This document shows positions 1 to 8,340 of a stretch of 64,000 nucleotides of DNA, one piece after another. Position numbers and translations under genes: made by a program. The stretch is from assembly GCF_026241515.1 (NCBI RefSeq), contig NZ_JAPHPW010000012.1:62001-126000 (forward strand), read 5' to 3'. Under the pieces are notes generated by a model that made no database searches, was not told the origin of the DNA, and saw only the letters and a program-made list of their open reading frames with translations. Each line of letters begins with the position of its first letter. Within the stretch, counting starts at the first letter, position 1. Source of the stretch: Vibrio sp. 14G-20. GTDB taxonomy: Bacteria > Pseudomonadota > Gammaproteobacteria > Enterobacterales > Vibrionaceae.

Positions 1-134
1 AAAGGCTGTGTTGGGTCAATAACAGGTAGCTGCATAGGTCGTTTCGGTAAAGAAAATAATGATTTAACTATAACTCTATGATCGCCTAGGTGACTTTATG
101 ATTCAAGCTATTCCTATTTATAGCATCTCCGAGA

Positions 135-140
135 TATAAT
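135..140 (+). promoter_or_regulatory. Possible -10 element upstream of efpL
   Basis: A perfect TATAAT lies 33 bases before the efpL start codon. No good -35 hexamer is seen at the right spacing, so this is only a candidate. The rest of 1-172 shows no gene. Confidence 0.3.
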
Positions 141-172
141 CAGTGGATAGACCCACTAAGGACAAACACAAA

Positions 173-742
173 ATGCCTAGAGCAAGTGAAATTAAAAAAG
201 GTTTTGCTATCACAGTAGAAAGCAAAACAGTAATCGTTAAAGATATCGAAGTGACTACACCAGGTGGCCGTGGCGGCCAAAAGATTTACCGCTTCCGTGG
301 TAACGATGTAGCAACTGGCGTTAAGACAGAAGTTCGTCACAAGGCTGACGAAATCGTTGAAACTATCGATGTTACTAAGCGTGCAGTGATGTTCTCTTAC
401 GTTGATGGCAACGAGTACATCTTTATGGATAACGAAGATTACACACAATTCATCTTCAACGGTGAAATGATCGAAGACGAACTGCTGTTCATCAACGAAG
501 AAACTCAAGGCGTGTACGCAATTCTTATCGATGGCACAGCGGCAACTCTTGAACTGCCTTCTTCGGTTGAGCTTGTTATCGAAGAAACAGACCCTTCAAT
601 CAAAGGTGCTTCTGCTTCTGCTCGTACTAAACCAGCTCGTTTGTCTACCGGCCTTACTGTTCAAGTTCCTGAGTACATCGCAACTGGCGATAAAGTAGTA
701 GTGAACACGACTGAACGTAAATACATGAACCGCGCAAGCTAA
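173..742 (+). CDS. efpL: EF-P-like translation elongation factor EfpL (YeiP)
   Basis: This 189-residue protein is a paralogue of elongation factor P, which binds ribosomes stalled at proline-rich stretches. It begins MPRASEIKKG and has the KOW-like N domain followed by two OB-like domains, with the family ending GASASARTKPA...STGLTVQVPEY. The loop that reaches the peptidyl-transferase centre reads TPGGRGGQ, with Arg33 at the tip where EF-P proper carries a modified lysine, which is typical of the YeiP branch. The frame is open upstream, but the ATG at 173 is preceded by AAGGA and matches the family start. It is followed 10 bases later by the DNA-mimic gene. Confidence 0.93.
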   Translation: MPRASEIKKGFAITVESKTVIVKDIEVTTPGGRGGQKIYRFRGNDVATGVKTEVRHKADEIVETIDVTKRAVMFSYVDGNEYIFMDNEDYTQFIFNGEMIEDELLFINEETQGVYAILIDGTAATLELPSSVELVIEETDPSIKGASASARTKPARLSTGLTVQVPEYIATGDKVVVNTTERKYMNRAS

Positions 743-752
743 GATACTTATT

Positions 753-1082
753 ATGACCGAAGCTAACGACCTAATGTCTTACGACGATGCAATTGATACT
801 GCATACGACATCTTTCTTGAGATGGCACCTGATAATCTTGAACCTGCAGACGTGATTCTATTCACAGCTCAGTTTGAAGATCGTGGCGCTGCAGAACTTG
901 TTGAAACTGGCGATGATTGGGTTGAACATGTTGGCTTTGAAGTCGACAAAGAAATCTACGCTGAAGTGCGCATTGGTCTTGTGAATGAAGCTGATGACGT
1001 TCTAGACGACGTATTTGCTCGCATGTTAATCAGCCGTGACCCAGAACATAAGTTCTGTCACATGCTGTGGAAACGCGACTAA
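753..1082 (+). CDS. Double-stranded DNA mimic protein, YciU/HI1450 family
   Basis: A 109-residue, very acidic protein of the DUF440/HI1450 family (E. coli YciU). Family members resemble B-DNA in charge and shape and are thought to bind HU-like or other DNA-binding proteins; the exact role is unsettled. Recognisable blocks are AYDIFLEMAPDNLEPADVI, the central GDDWVEHVGFEV and the C-terminal ISRDPEHKFCHMLWKRD. It sits 10 bases after efpL and ends before a strong terminator, so the two genes probably share a transcript. Confidence 0.9.
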   Translation: MTEANDLMSYDDAIDTAYDIFLEMAPDNLEPADVILFTAQFEDRGAAELVETGDDWVEHVGFEVDKEIYAEVRIGLVNEADDVLDDVFARMLISRDPEHKFCHMLWKRD

Positions 1083-1143
1083 TACCGCTGTTGACGCTCA
1101 TCTGCATGAGTAAACAAGTATTCATGTAAGCGAGTTAAAAGTT

Positions 1144-1171
1144 AGCCGAGCCGATTGCTCGGCTATTTTTA
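1144..1171 (+). terminator. Rho-independent terminator after the DNA-mimic gene
   Basis: Seven-base-pair stem AGCCGAG/CTCGGCT with a seven-base loop, followed by ATTTTT. Confidence 0.85.
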
Positions 1172-1229
1172 TCACGCAATTTTTCATCATGATTACTCAC
1201 TTTCATCATCAACTTTAGATTCACTGATT

Positions 1230-1712
1230 ATGACCAAAGCAAAAACAGACACACAATCAAAAGGCTATGCCTGCATTGGCCTAGTTAACCCAAAGACGCC
1301 TGAAAACGTAGGCTCTGTGATGCGAGCTGCTGGCTGCTACGGCGCCAACTCTGTGTTTTACACTGGCACACGCTACGACCATGCGCGAAAATTCCATACC
1401 GACACCAAAGAAAAGCACCTAGCCCTACCCTTAATTGGTGTTGAAGAGTTGAAAGACATTATTCCAGTAGGCTGCGTGCCTGTAGCTGTTGACCTGATTG
1501 AAGGTGCTAAGCCTCTACCTGATTACAAGCACCCACCACGCGCGTTTTACATTTTTGGCCCTGAAGATGGCACGCTAAAGAAAGAGATCACAGATTTCTG
1601 TCGTGAGACGATTTACGTTCCGACCAACGGCTGTATGAATCTAGCGGCATCAGTGAATGTTGTGCTTTACGACCGACTGGCGAAGGGCGATAACTTTTCG
1701 AATCATAAGTAA
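1230..1712 (+). CDS. TrmH (SpoU) family RNA methyltransferase
   Basis: A 160-residue SAM-dependent RNA 2'-O-methyltransferase of the SPOUT superfamily. Motif 1 is seen in LVNPKTPENVGSVMRAAGCYGA, motif 2 in FYIFGPEDGTL and motif 3 in VPTNGCMNLAASVNVVLYD, which together form the trefoil-knot SAM site. It lacks an N-terminal RNA-binding extension, so it resembles the minimal TrmL/YibK-like type. The target RNA cannot be told from sequence. The ATG at 1230 is preferred; upstream in-frame TTG codons lie inside the preceding terminator. It is convergent with rluB. Confidence 0.85.
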   Translation: MTKAKTDTQSKGYACIGLVNPKTPENVGSVMRAAGCYGANSVFYTGTRYDHARKFHTDTKEKHLALPLIGVEELKDIIPVGCVPVAVDLIEGAKPLPDYKHPPRAFYIFGPEDGTLKKEITDFCRETIYVPTNGCMNLAASVNVVLYDRLAKGDNFSNHK

Positions 1713-1714
1713 AA

Positions 1715-1800
1715 GGAACGAGATACGAGATGCGAAAAGCTCGCTTACTGCGTTTATGGCAGTATGTTTTCGATACTCGGTTACTCGTATCCCGCATCTT
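1715..1800. repeat. Imperfect inverted-repeat element (possible dispersed Vibrio repeat)
   Basis: Between the methylase stop and the terminator lies a palindromic stretch. GAGATACGAGATGCG (1720-1734) is echoed in inverted form by ACTCGTATCCCGCATCT (1783-1799), with an inner ACTGC/GCAGT stem at 1747-1763. No open frame is seen. The arrangement looks like a small dispersed palindromic repeat; copy number elsewhere is unknown. Confidence 0.45.
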
Positions 1801-1816
1801 CAATTTCTTCAGTTGT

Positions 1817-1847
1817 AAAAAAACCTGCTCAATGAGCAGGTTTTTTA
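1817..1847. terminator. Bidirectional terminator between convergent genes
   Basis: Stem AAAAACCTGCTC/GAGCAGGTTTTT with a short AATG-type loop and T tracts on both strands. It serves the methylase on the plus strand and rluB on the minus strand. Confidence 0.9.
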
Positions 1848-1909
1848 GTATTCAGTGCTTTCAGCTAATGAAGCTTTAAGCTTGAGAACAGAAGCAATTA
1901 CCGGCGTAA

Positions 1910-2944
1910 TTACTGACGTGTTCTTGGCTTAGCTGGTTTAGCCGGACGACCGTTGTTCAGTTTAGGCTTACTTTTGTTAGCCTGAGGGTTGCCTTTGTTT
2001 GCAGCTGGAGCGCTACGACCTGAATCAGGTGTTGTAGTACCGCGAGTTGCAGGCTTCTTACGCTTAGTCTGGTTGCTACGGCCTTTAGGAGCATTTGCAC
2101 GCTCTTCGTGACGCTTAACAGCACGACGAATTTTCTGGCTACGAGAACGCTCACGCTTACGAGAAGTATTTGAAGGATCAAGATCCAACAGTGTCTCTTT
2201 CTCAGGCTTAAGCTCAACAAGCTCACGTAGGTAGTTAACTTCTTGAAGATCTAGCTCTTTCCAACCGCCACGAGGCAGTTTCTTATCAAGGTAGATATCA
2301 CCGTAACGTACACGTTTCAGGCGGCTGACTGTTGTTTCTTGAGATTCCCAAAGACGACGAACCTCACGGTTACGACCTTCGTTAATCGCAACGTAGAAGG
2401 TATGGTTCATACCTTCACCACCAGCGTAAACCACATCTTCAAAACGAGCCATGCCGTCTTCTAGTTGTACGCCACGAGTCACGTTTTTAACTTTCTGTTC
2501 AGTCACTTCACCGAATACACGTACTAGGTACTCACGCTCAACCTGACGGCTTGGGTGCATTAGACGGTTTGCAAGCTCACCATCAGTAGTGAAAAGCAAA
2601 AGGCCTGATGTGTTTGCGTCAAGACGACCAACTGAAATCCAACGAGAACCACGGATCTTAGGTAGACGATCGAAAACAGTACGGCGGCCTTCAGGATCGT
2701 GACGAGTACAAAGCTCACCTTCAGGTTTGTAGTAAGCAAGTACACGACAAACCACTTCTTCAGAAGCCTTGCCTGAAACAGTATGGCCATCGATACGGAT
2801 CACTGAGTTCTCGTCTTCAAGACGCTCGCCCAGTTTCGCAACTTGACCGTTAACACTTACACGACCAGATTTGATTAAACCTTCTAGTTCACGACGAGAA
2901 CCGTGACCAGCTCGCGCTAAAACCTTCTGTAATTTTTCGCTCAT
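1910..2944 (-). CDS. rluB: 23S rRNA pseudouridine(2605) synthase RluB
   Basis: A 344-residue RsuA-family pseudouridine synthase that modifies position 2605 of 23S rRNA during 50S assembly. An S4 RNA-binding domain occupies about residues 1-60 ([20 protein letters not shown]). The catalytic domain carries [17 protein letters not shown], whose Asp is the nucleophile, and [13 protein letters not shown]. The last 100 or so residues are a basic, low-complexity Arg/Lys/Pro/Asn tail, as in other RluB proteins. The ATG opens the S4 domain directly. Downstream of yciO on the same strand but separated by 160 bases with hairpins. Confidence 0.95.
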   Translation of the reverse strand: MSEKLQKVLARAGHGSRRELEGLIKSGRVSVNGQVAKLGERLEDENSVIRIDGHTVSGKASEEVVCRVLAYYKPEGELCTRHDPEGRRTVFDRLPKIRGSRWISVGRLDANTSGLLLFTTDGELANRLMHPSRQVEREYLVRVFGEVTEQKVKNVTRGVQLEDGMARFEDVVYAGGEGMNHTFYVAINEGRNREVRRLWESQETTVSRLKRVRYGDIYLDKKLPRGGWKELDLQEVNYLRELVELKPEKETLLDLDPSNTSRKRERSRSQKIRRAVKRHEERANAPKGRSNQTKRKKPATRGTTTPDSGRSAPAANKGNPQANKSKPKLNNGRPAKPAKPRTRQ

Positions 2945-3028
2945 TTACTCTTTTCTACCTAATTGTCGTCTTCACAGACGTCGAATGAATTTTTCGCGAC
3001 CAAATCGCGGTCGCGTATTATCGCAAAT

Positions 3029-3067
3029 AACCTGCCAAAAAGCACTTGTTATTTACTGTGGCAGGTT
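3029..3067 (-). terminator. Possible terminator after yciO
   Basis: AACCTGCCA/TGGCAGGTT, a nine-base-pair stem with a long 21-base loop, lies just past the yciO stop. The T tract is poor, so this could also be a processing hairpin. Confidence 0.35.
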
Positions 3068-3103
3068 TGCTGTATCGTTACAGACTGTTAATCAGTAAAG
3101 CGA

Positions 3104-3724
3104 TTATTCAAACGGCGCAGGATCGCCGGCACCACGACGTAGAACCACGGCATCATCGTCACTAAAGTCAATAACCGTCGTCGGTTGTTCACCTAAGTAA
3201 CCACCATTCAAAATAACATCAACCGCATGCTCTAGGCTGTCACGAATTTCTTCTGGATCCGACTCCGTAGTCTCGTTACCCGGCAGAATCAGAGACGTCG
3301 ACATCAATGGTTCGCCCATCGCTTCCAACAGGTCGAGTGCAATCTTGTTGTCTGGGACACGAATACCAATGGTTTTACGCTTGGCGTTCATCAAACGCTT
3401 TGGCACTTCTTTGGTTGCTTTAAAGATAAACGTGTAAGCACCTGGCGTGTGTGCTTTCAGTAGACGGAAAGCCACGTTATCGACGCGTGCATACAGTGAT
3501 AATTCAGAAAGATCACGGCATAACAACGTGAAGTTGTGCTTGTCATCGATGCGACGAATTTTACAAATGCGTTCAAGCGCTTGTTTGTTTTCAAGCTGAC
3601 AGGCCAGCGCATAACCGGAATCTGTTGGATAAACCACAACGCCGCCATTGCGAATAATCGCAACCGCTTGAGTAATTAAGCGTGCTTGTGGGTTATCTGG
3701 GTGTACATAAAAAAACTGGCTCAT
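3104..3724 (-). CDS. yciO: YciO, Sua5/YciO/YrdC family protein
   Basis: A 206-residue protein with the YrdC fold used by TsaC to make threonylcarbamoyl-AMP for tRNA t6A. The start block VVYPTDSGYALACQL and the core KHNFTLLCRDLSELSLYA belong to the YciO subgroup, whose physiological role is less clear than that of TsaC. The end PTTVIDFSDDDAVVLRRGAGDP is the conserved C-terminal signature. It lies between rnm and rluB, an order conserved beside the trp operon in enterics and vibrios. Confidence 0.92.
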   Translation of the reverse strand: MSQFFYVHPDNPQARLITQAVAIIRNGGVVVYPTDSGYALACQLENKQALERICKIRRIDDKHNFTLLCRDLSELSLYARVDNVAFRLLKAHTPGAYTFIFKATKEVPKRLMNAKRKTIGIRVPDNKIALDLLEAMGEPLMSTSLILPGNETTESDPEEIRDSLEHAVDVILNGGYLGEQPTTVIDFSDDDAVVLRRGAGDPAPFE

Positions 3725-3786
3725 TGTTGATCCTCGTTATCGAATCTCTCGACTCTATCATCAGAAGGAGCTGGTTCACCTAAAGA

Positions 3787-4641
3787 CTATTCAGATGGTG
3801 AAACCGTTTGAAACTCCCAATCTTTCCATACTTCTTCGACCCCAGAAGGTAGCCAGAGATTACGTCCAAGTTCCATCCACGGAGATGGGTAATGGAAATC
3901 ACTGCCTTGGGAGGCTAATAGTTTGTATTGTATAGCATAATCCGCGAGCGTGCGTCTTTCTTGTTGCGCTTGCTGAGGTTGAGCGACTTCCATCGCATCC
4001 CCTTTCGCTTCAACAAATGCAGCGAGCAGGCGCTTAACCCACTTTGCTGTAAGGCCATATCGCCCAGGGTGAGCAAGTACGGCTTGTCCACCAGCCGCAT
4101 GAATGGCCGTGACAGCATCACTCATTGAACACCACGTTGGCGGCACATAACCTGGGTTATTGCGAGTAAGAAACTTTTTAAACACCTGTTGCATGGTTTT
4201 TGCGTAGCCGTTGTCGACTAACCACTTAGCAAAGTGAGCGCGAGTAATAGGCGCATCACCCGCAATCAATTTAACTTCTTCTAACACCCCTTCACGAGTC
4301 GCTTTCTCAAGACGTTGAGCAATCATCTCTGCACGTCCAATACGGTGTTGCTTCTGTTGCTCAATGAGCGCTTTAAGCTCTGGTGACTCAGGATCAACGT
4401 TTAACCCAACAATATGGATATCTTTGTTTTGCCAAACAGTAGAAATCTCAATGCCGTTGATCAGCTGAATAGGAAGGTTGTTGTCAGCAATATAGTTGCG
4501 TGCTTCAGCAAGCCCATCAGTCGTGTCATGATCTGTAATCGCTAGCGCTTCGATGTTAAAGCCAAGCGCTCGGTCAATTAGCTCAGGTGGAGTAAGTCGG
4601 CCATCTGAGGCTGTTGTATGACTGTGTAGATCAATTCTCAT
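3787..4641 (-). CDS. rnm: PHP-domain 5'-3' exoribonuclease RNase AM (YciV)
   Basis: A 284-residue PHP-family phosphoesterase matching E. coli YciV/RNase AM, which trims 5' ends of ribosomal RNAs and degrades short oligonucleotides. Metal-binding motifs are clear: [13 protein letters not shown] at the N terminus, [17 protein letters not shown] and GSDFHYPS near the end. The longer frame begins at 4704, but the ATG at 4641 places the HSH motif at the usual position. The gene diverges from the trp operon, and the trp promoter lies in the gap. Confidence 0.92.
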   Translation of the reverse strand: MRIDLHSHTTASDGRLTPPELIDRALGFNIEALAITDHDTTDGLAEARNYIADNNLPIQLINGIEISTVWQNKDIHIVGLNVDPESPELKALIEQQKQHRIGRAEMIAQRLEKATREGVLEEVKLIAGDAPITRAHFAKWLVDNGYAKTMQQVFKKFLTRNNPGYVPPTWCSMSDAVTAIHAAGGQAVLAHPGRYGLTAKWVKRLLAAFVEAKGDAMEVAQPQQAQQERRTLADYAIQYKLLASQGSDFHYPSPWMELGRNLWLPSGVEEVWKDWEFQTVSPSE

Positions 4642-4693
4642 ATATTCTTTTTCATTGTTTTCAATTTTTATCGTTATATTTGTGTCAACACAC

Positions 4694-4725
4694 TTGACCC
4701 GCAAGCAGAAAACTAGTTAACTAGT
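4694..4725 (+). promoter_or_regulatory. trp promoter with TrpR operator
   Basis: A -35 TTGACC (4694-4699) is followed after 17 bases by the -10 TTAACT (4717-4722). The -10 lies inside the perfect palindrome ACTAGTTAACTAGT (4712-4725), which equals the core of the E. coli trp operator. TrpR bound to tryptophan would block RNA polymerase directly. Confidence 0.93.
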
Positions 4726-4761
4726 ACACAAATACGAAGTATCACATTTGATAGGTTCACT

Positions 4762-4887
4762 ATGTTACAAGAATTTAACCAAAACCATAAAGATAAAGTT
4801 TTAGAACTTTCTTCAGTAGAAGCAAGTTCAGAGCTTAATTGGTGGCGCACTTGGACAAGTTCTTGGTGGGCCAACGTGTACTTCTAG
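4762..4887 (+). CDS. trpL: trp operon leader peptide TrpL
   Basis: A 41-residue open frame between the operator and the attenuator. It begins MLQEFNQNHKDKV and contains five Trp codons (positions 27, 28, 31, 35 and 36) just before its end at NVYF. Ribosome stalling on these codons when charged tRNA-Trp is low would prevent formation of the downstream terminator. E. coli TrpL is 14 residues with two Trp codons, so this leader is longer and richer in Trp, as in other vibrios. Confidence 0.92.
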   Translation: MLQEFNQNHKDKVLELSSVEASSELNWWRTWTSSWWANVYF

Positions 4888-4919
4888 TTAAACAGTTTGT
4901 TTATAAAAAAGTTATCACT

Positions 4920-4946
4920 AAGCCCGCTTTAATAGCGGGCTTTTTA
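4920..4946 (+). terminator. trp attenuator
   Basis: Stem AAGCCCGCT/AGCGGGCTT with a short loop and a T-rich tail lies 33 bases after the trpL stop and 128 before trpE. It is the transcription terminator controlled by translation of trpL. Confidence 0.9.
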
Positions 4947-5073
4947 ATTTGTCGAACATCTCACATTCAACTGACTAACAAATCAACGAATTGACCATAT
5001 TCTAGATTGGGTGAAAGGTATCTTTATGCGACTATGTACGGCAGGAAATTTAAAGAATCATAAAGGAGGTCTT

Positions 5074-6681
5074 GTGAACAAGGCCATTGAAATCAAAAAG
5101 CTGGGAACCATTGAGGTCATCAATTCTTCAGTTCCTTACTCGCAAGATCCAACCAGCGTTTTTCATACTTTGTGTGAAAACAAAACAGACAGTCTGTTGT
5201 TGGAATCTGCTGAGATTGAATCTAAACAGAACCTGACAAGCCTACTCCTTATCGACTCTGCTGTTCGCATCGTATGTCGCGGGCATGAAGTAACCTTTCA
5301 AGCATTGACTCAAAATGGTCAAGCGCTTATCGAACATCTCACTCAAAACGTTAAAGCTGAGATCAAATCTGACCTTACAGATAATTTACTGACGCTGACT
5401 TTTGTTGAGCCGAGCAACGAGTTAGACGAAGACTCGCGCTTAAGAGAAGCTTCTTCTTTCGATGCATTACGTTTGGTTCAACACAGCTTTGAGCAAGACA
5501 CTGATAATAAGCACGCATTGTTCATGGCTGGCTTATTTGCTTATGACATCGTGGCAAACTTTGAGCCGTTAGGCGATGCAGAAGCGACCAACAACTGCCC
5601 TGACTTTGTATTCTATGTGGCTGAAACCCTGTTACGTTTCGATCACCAAGAGAACGAAGGCCTGCTACACGCAAGCTTGTTCGCTCAAGACGAAAGCATC
5701 AAAGCACAGCTCACTGAGCGCTTAGCCGACATTCAAACACAATGCCAGTCATTGAAAGCCATTACAGAAGTTACGCCACTAGACAACGTTGACGCTGTAC
5801 CAAGCGTTTCAGATGAAGACTTCTGCCAAACGGTTCGTGACCTAAAAGAGTACGTAGTAAAAGGCGATGTATTCCAAGTAGTACCTTCACGCCGCTTTAC
5901 GCTGCCTTGCCCTGCTCCACTGGCAGCTTACAAAGAGCTTAAGCAAAGCAACCCAAGCCCTTACATGTTCTACATGCAAGATGAGCTGTTTACTCTGTTC
6001 GGCGCTTCTCCAGAAAGTGCGCTGAAATACGAAACCGAAACCAACCAAATTGAGATTTACCCAATTGCGGGGACTCGTCGTCGCGGTAAGCGTCCTGATG
6101 GTCAAATTGATTTCGACCTAGACAGCCGTATCGAGCTTGAACTGCGCACCGACAAGAAAGAAAACGCTGAGCACATGATGCTAGTCGACCTAGCACGTAA
6201 CGATGTGGCACGTATTGCAGAAGCCGGCACTCGCCACGTAGCAGACTTACTAAAAGTTGATCGCTACAGCCATGTAATGCACTTGGTTTCTCGTGTTGTT
6301 GGTCAGCTCCGTGAAGACTTAGATGCCCTACACGCTTACCAAGCTTGTATGAATATGGGTACGCTAACGGGCGCACCAAAAATCCGCGCAATGCAGCTTA
6401 TCCGTGACGTAGAAAAAACACGTCGTGGTAGCTACGGTGGTGCAGTGGGTTACCTAACAGGTGAAGGCACGTTAGATACTTGTATCGTAATTCGCTCTGC
6501 TTACGTTGAAGATGGCGTAGCACAAGTACAAGCGGGTGCTGGTGTAGTATTCGACTCAGATCCACAAGCCGAAGCGGATGAAACTCGTGGCAAGGCACAA
6601 GCGGTCATCTCTGCGATTCAAGCTGCCCACACTAAAAATACGGCACCAAGTAAAAGCACATCAAATAAGAAGGAGTCGTAA
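5074..6681 (+). CDS. trpE: Anthranilate synthase component I
   Basis: TrpE (about 535 residues) converts chorismate to anthranilate using ammonia delivered by TrpG, the first step of tryptophan synthesis. The N-terminal LLLESAEIESK block is the tryptophan feedback-binding site. The C-terminal chorismate-binding domain carries PIAGTRRRGKRPDG, LVDLARNDVARI, MGTLTGAPKIRAMQLI and GAGVVFDSDPQAE. The GTG at 5074 is chosen because AAAGGAGGT lies just before it; the frame stays open upstream to 5011 without a good ribosome site. Three bases separate it from trpG. Confidence 0.95.
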   Translation: MNKAIEIKKLGTIEVINSSVPYSQDPTSVFHTLCENKTDSLLLESAEIESKQNLTSLLLIDSAVRIVCRGHEVTFQALTQNGQALIEHLTQNVKAEIKSDLTDNLLTLTFVEPSNELDEDSRLREASSFDALRLVQHSFEQDTDNKHALFMAGLFAYDIVANFEPLGDAEATNNCPDFVFYVAETLLRFDHQENEGLLHASLFAQDESIKAQLTERLADIQTQCQSLKAITEVTPLDNVDAVPSVSDEDFCQTVRDLKEYVVKGDVFQVVPSRRFTLPCPAPLAAYKELKQSNPSPYMFYMQDELFTLFGASPESALKYETETNQIEIYPIAGTRRRGKRPDGQIDFDLDSRIELELRTDKKENAEHMMLVDLARNDVARIAEAGTRHVADLLKVDRYSHVMHLVSRVVGQLREDLDALHAYQACMNMGTLTGAPKIRAMQLIRDVEKTRRGSYGGAVGYLTGEGTLDTCIVIRSAYVEDGVAQVQAGAGVVFDSDPQAEADETRGKAQAVISAIQAAHTKNTAPSKSTSNKKES

Positions 6682-6683
6682 TC

Positions 6684-7310
6684 ATGGCTGATATTGTATT
6701 CATCGATAACTTCGACTCGTTCACATACAACCTTGTAGACCAGTTTCGTTCATTAGGTCACAGCGTAAAAATTTACCGTAACAACATTCCTGCAAAGGTC
6801 GTTGAAGCGGCGATCAACGAATTAGACAACCCTGTTGCCCTACTTTCACCAGGTCCTGGCGCTCCAGCAGACGCGGGCTGTATGCCTGAGTTGATTCAGC
6901 TGCTAAAAGGCAAAGTGCCAATGATTGGTATTTGCTTAGGCCACCAAGCGATTGTTGAAGCCTATGGCGGCACCGTTGCAGGCGCTGGCGAAATCATTCA
7001 TGGTAAGGTGTCGATGATGGAACACCAAAACCATGCGACTTACCAAGGCTTACCTTCGCCACTGGCTATCGCTCGCTACCACTCTTTAGTAGCAACGCAT
7101 GTCTCTGATAGCCTAACGGTGACAGCTGAAGTCGATGATTTGGTGATGTCTGTGGTTCAAGAACAAGACAAGGTGTGTGGATTCCAATTCCACCCTGAAT
7201 CAATTATGACGACCTACGGTGCAACGCTTCTTGCGAACGCTATCGAATGGGCTCTTGAGAAACCTCTCTGCCTTGAGAAGAAAGCCACTCTTGATAAAAA
7301 GACTAACTAG
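6684..7310 (+). CDS. trpG: Anthranilate synthase component II (glutamine amidotransferase)
   Basis: A 208-residue class I glutamine amidotransferase supplying ammonia to TrpE. The nucleophile elbow is GICLGHQAI (Cys84), the oxyanion loop LLSPGPGAP and the catalytic His-Glu pair FQFHPESIMT. In E. coli this domain is fused to TrpD; here it is a free subunit, the usual Vibrio arrangement. It starts 3 bases after trpE, consistent with coupled translation. Confidence 0.95.
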   Translation: MADIVFIDNFDSFTYNLVDQFRSLGHSVKIYRNNIPAKVVEAAINELDNPVALLSPGPGAPADAGCMPELIQLLKGKVPMIGICLGHQAIVEAYGGTVAGAGEIIHGKVSMMEHQNHATYQGLPSPLAIARYHSLVATHVSDSLTVTAEVDDLVMSVVQEQDKVCGFQFHPESIMTTYGATLLANAIEWALEKPLCLEKKATLDKKTN

Positions 7311-7319
7311 GACGAAATC

Positions 7320-8315
7320 ATGGAACAGATTAATAAACTTTACGAACAGCAGTCTCTTACTCAAGAAGAAAGCCAACAATTATTTGATGTCATCATCAAG
7401 GGCGAACTAGACCCAATTCTGATGGCCTCTGCACTGACTGCACTAAAAATCAAAGGCGAGACACCAGACGAAATCGCTGGCGCGGCGAAAGCACTGCTTT
7501 CGAATGCAAACCCGTTCCCACGCCCTGATTATGATTTTGCAGACATCGTAGGTACAGGTGGCGACGGTCATAACACCATTAATATCTCAACGACATCTGC
7601 ATTCGTTGCAGCCGCTTGTGGTTTAAAAGTCGCTAAACACGGTAACCGCAGTGTATCAAGCAAATCAGGCTCTTCTGACCTACTGGATTCGTTTGGCATC
7701 AACCTAGCGATGACCGCGGAAGACACGCGTGCGGCTGTCGATGAGCTTGGCGTAGCGTTCCTATTTGCTCCGCAATATCACGGTGGCGTGCGTCACGCGA
7801 TGCCTGTTCGCCAAACCATGAAAACACGTACTATCTTCAACATCCTTGGCCCACTGATTAACCCTGCTCGCCCTAACATCGAGCTAATGGGTGTTTACAG
7901 CAAAGAACTTGTACGCCCTATCGCGGAAACCATGCTGCAAATGGGTATGAAGCGCGCGGCGGTTGTTCACGGTAGCGGCCTTGATGAAGTAGCGATTCAC
8001 GGCGAAACCATCGTTGCTGAAATCAAAGATGGCGCAATTCACGAGTACACCGTAACTCCGGCTGACTTTGGTTTGAACACTCACCCTCTTGAAGCAATCA
8101 AGGGCGGCGAGCCAGAAGAAAACAAAGCCATCACAACCGATATCCTGACGGGTAAAGGCACTGATGCTCAAGTTGGCGCAGTGGCAGTCAACGTTGCTCT
8201 ACTGATGCGTCTATTTGGTCATGAAGATCTAAAAGCCAACGCACAGCAAGCAATTGACGCGATGAACTCAGGTAAAGCTTACGAGCTTGTGCAAAAGCTT
8301 GCTGCTCACGCCTAA
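7320..8315 (+). CDS. trpD: Anthranilate phosphoribosyltransferase
   Basis: A 331-residue enzyme that transfers phosphoribose from PRPP to anthranilate. The PRPP-binding loop is DIVGTGGDGHNTINIST, followed by KHGNRSVSSKSGSSDLL, which binds the pyrophosphate and anthranilate. HNILGPLINPARP-like sequence (FNILGPLINPARPN) is also conserved. It is 9 bases after trpG and 25 before trpCF. Confidence 0.95.
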   Translation: MEQINKLYEQQSLTQEESQQLFDVIIKGELDPILMASALTALKIKGETPDEIAGAAKALLSNANPFPRPDYDFADIVGTGGDGHNTINISTTSAFVAAACGLKVAKHGNRSVSSKSGSSDLLDSFGINLAMTAEDTRAAVDELGVAFLFAPQYHGGVRHAMPVRQTMKTRTIFNILGPLINPARPNIELMGVYSKELVRPIAETMLQMGMKRAAVVHGSGLDEVAIHGETIVAEIKDGAIHEYTVTPADFGLNTHPLEAIKGGEPEENKAITTDILTGKGTDAQVGAVAVNVALLMRLFGHEDLKANAQQAIDAMNSGKAYELVQKLAAHA

Positions 8316-8340
8316 CGAACGACGAATTGAGACAAAGAAC

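Noticed and set aside
5011..5073. Upstream extension of trpE
   Set aside because: The strong AAAGGAGGT site points to the GTG at 5074, and the extension has no similarity to TrpE.
5990..6391. 133-codon frame antisense to trpE
   Set aside because: Lies wholly within the conserved chorismate-binding domain and shows no independent signal.
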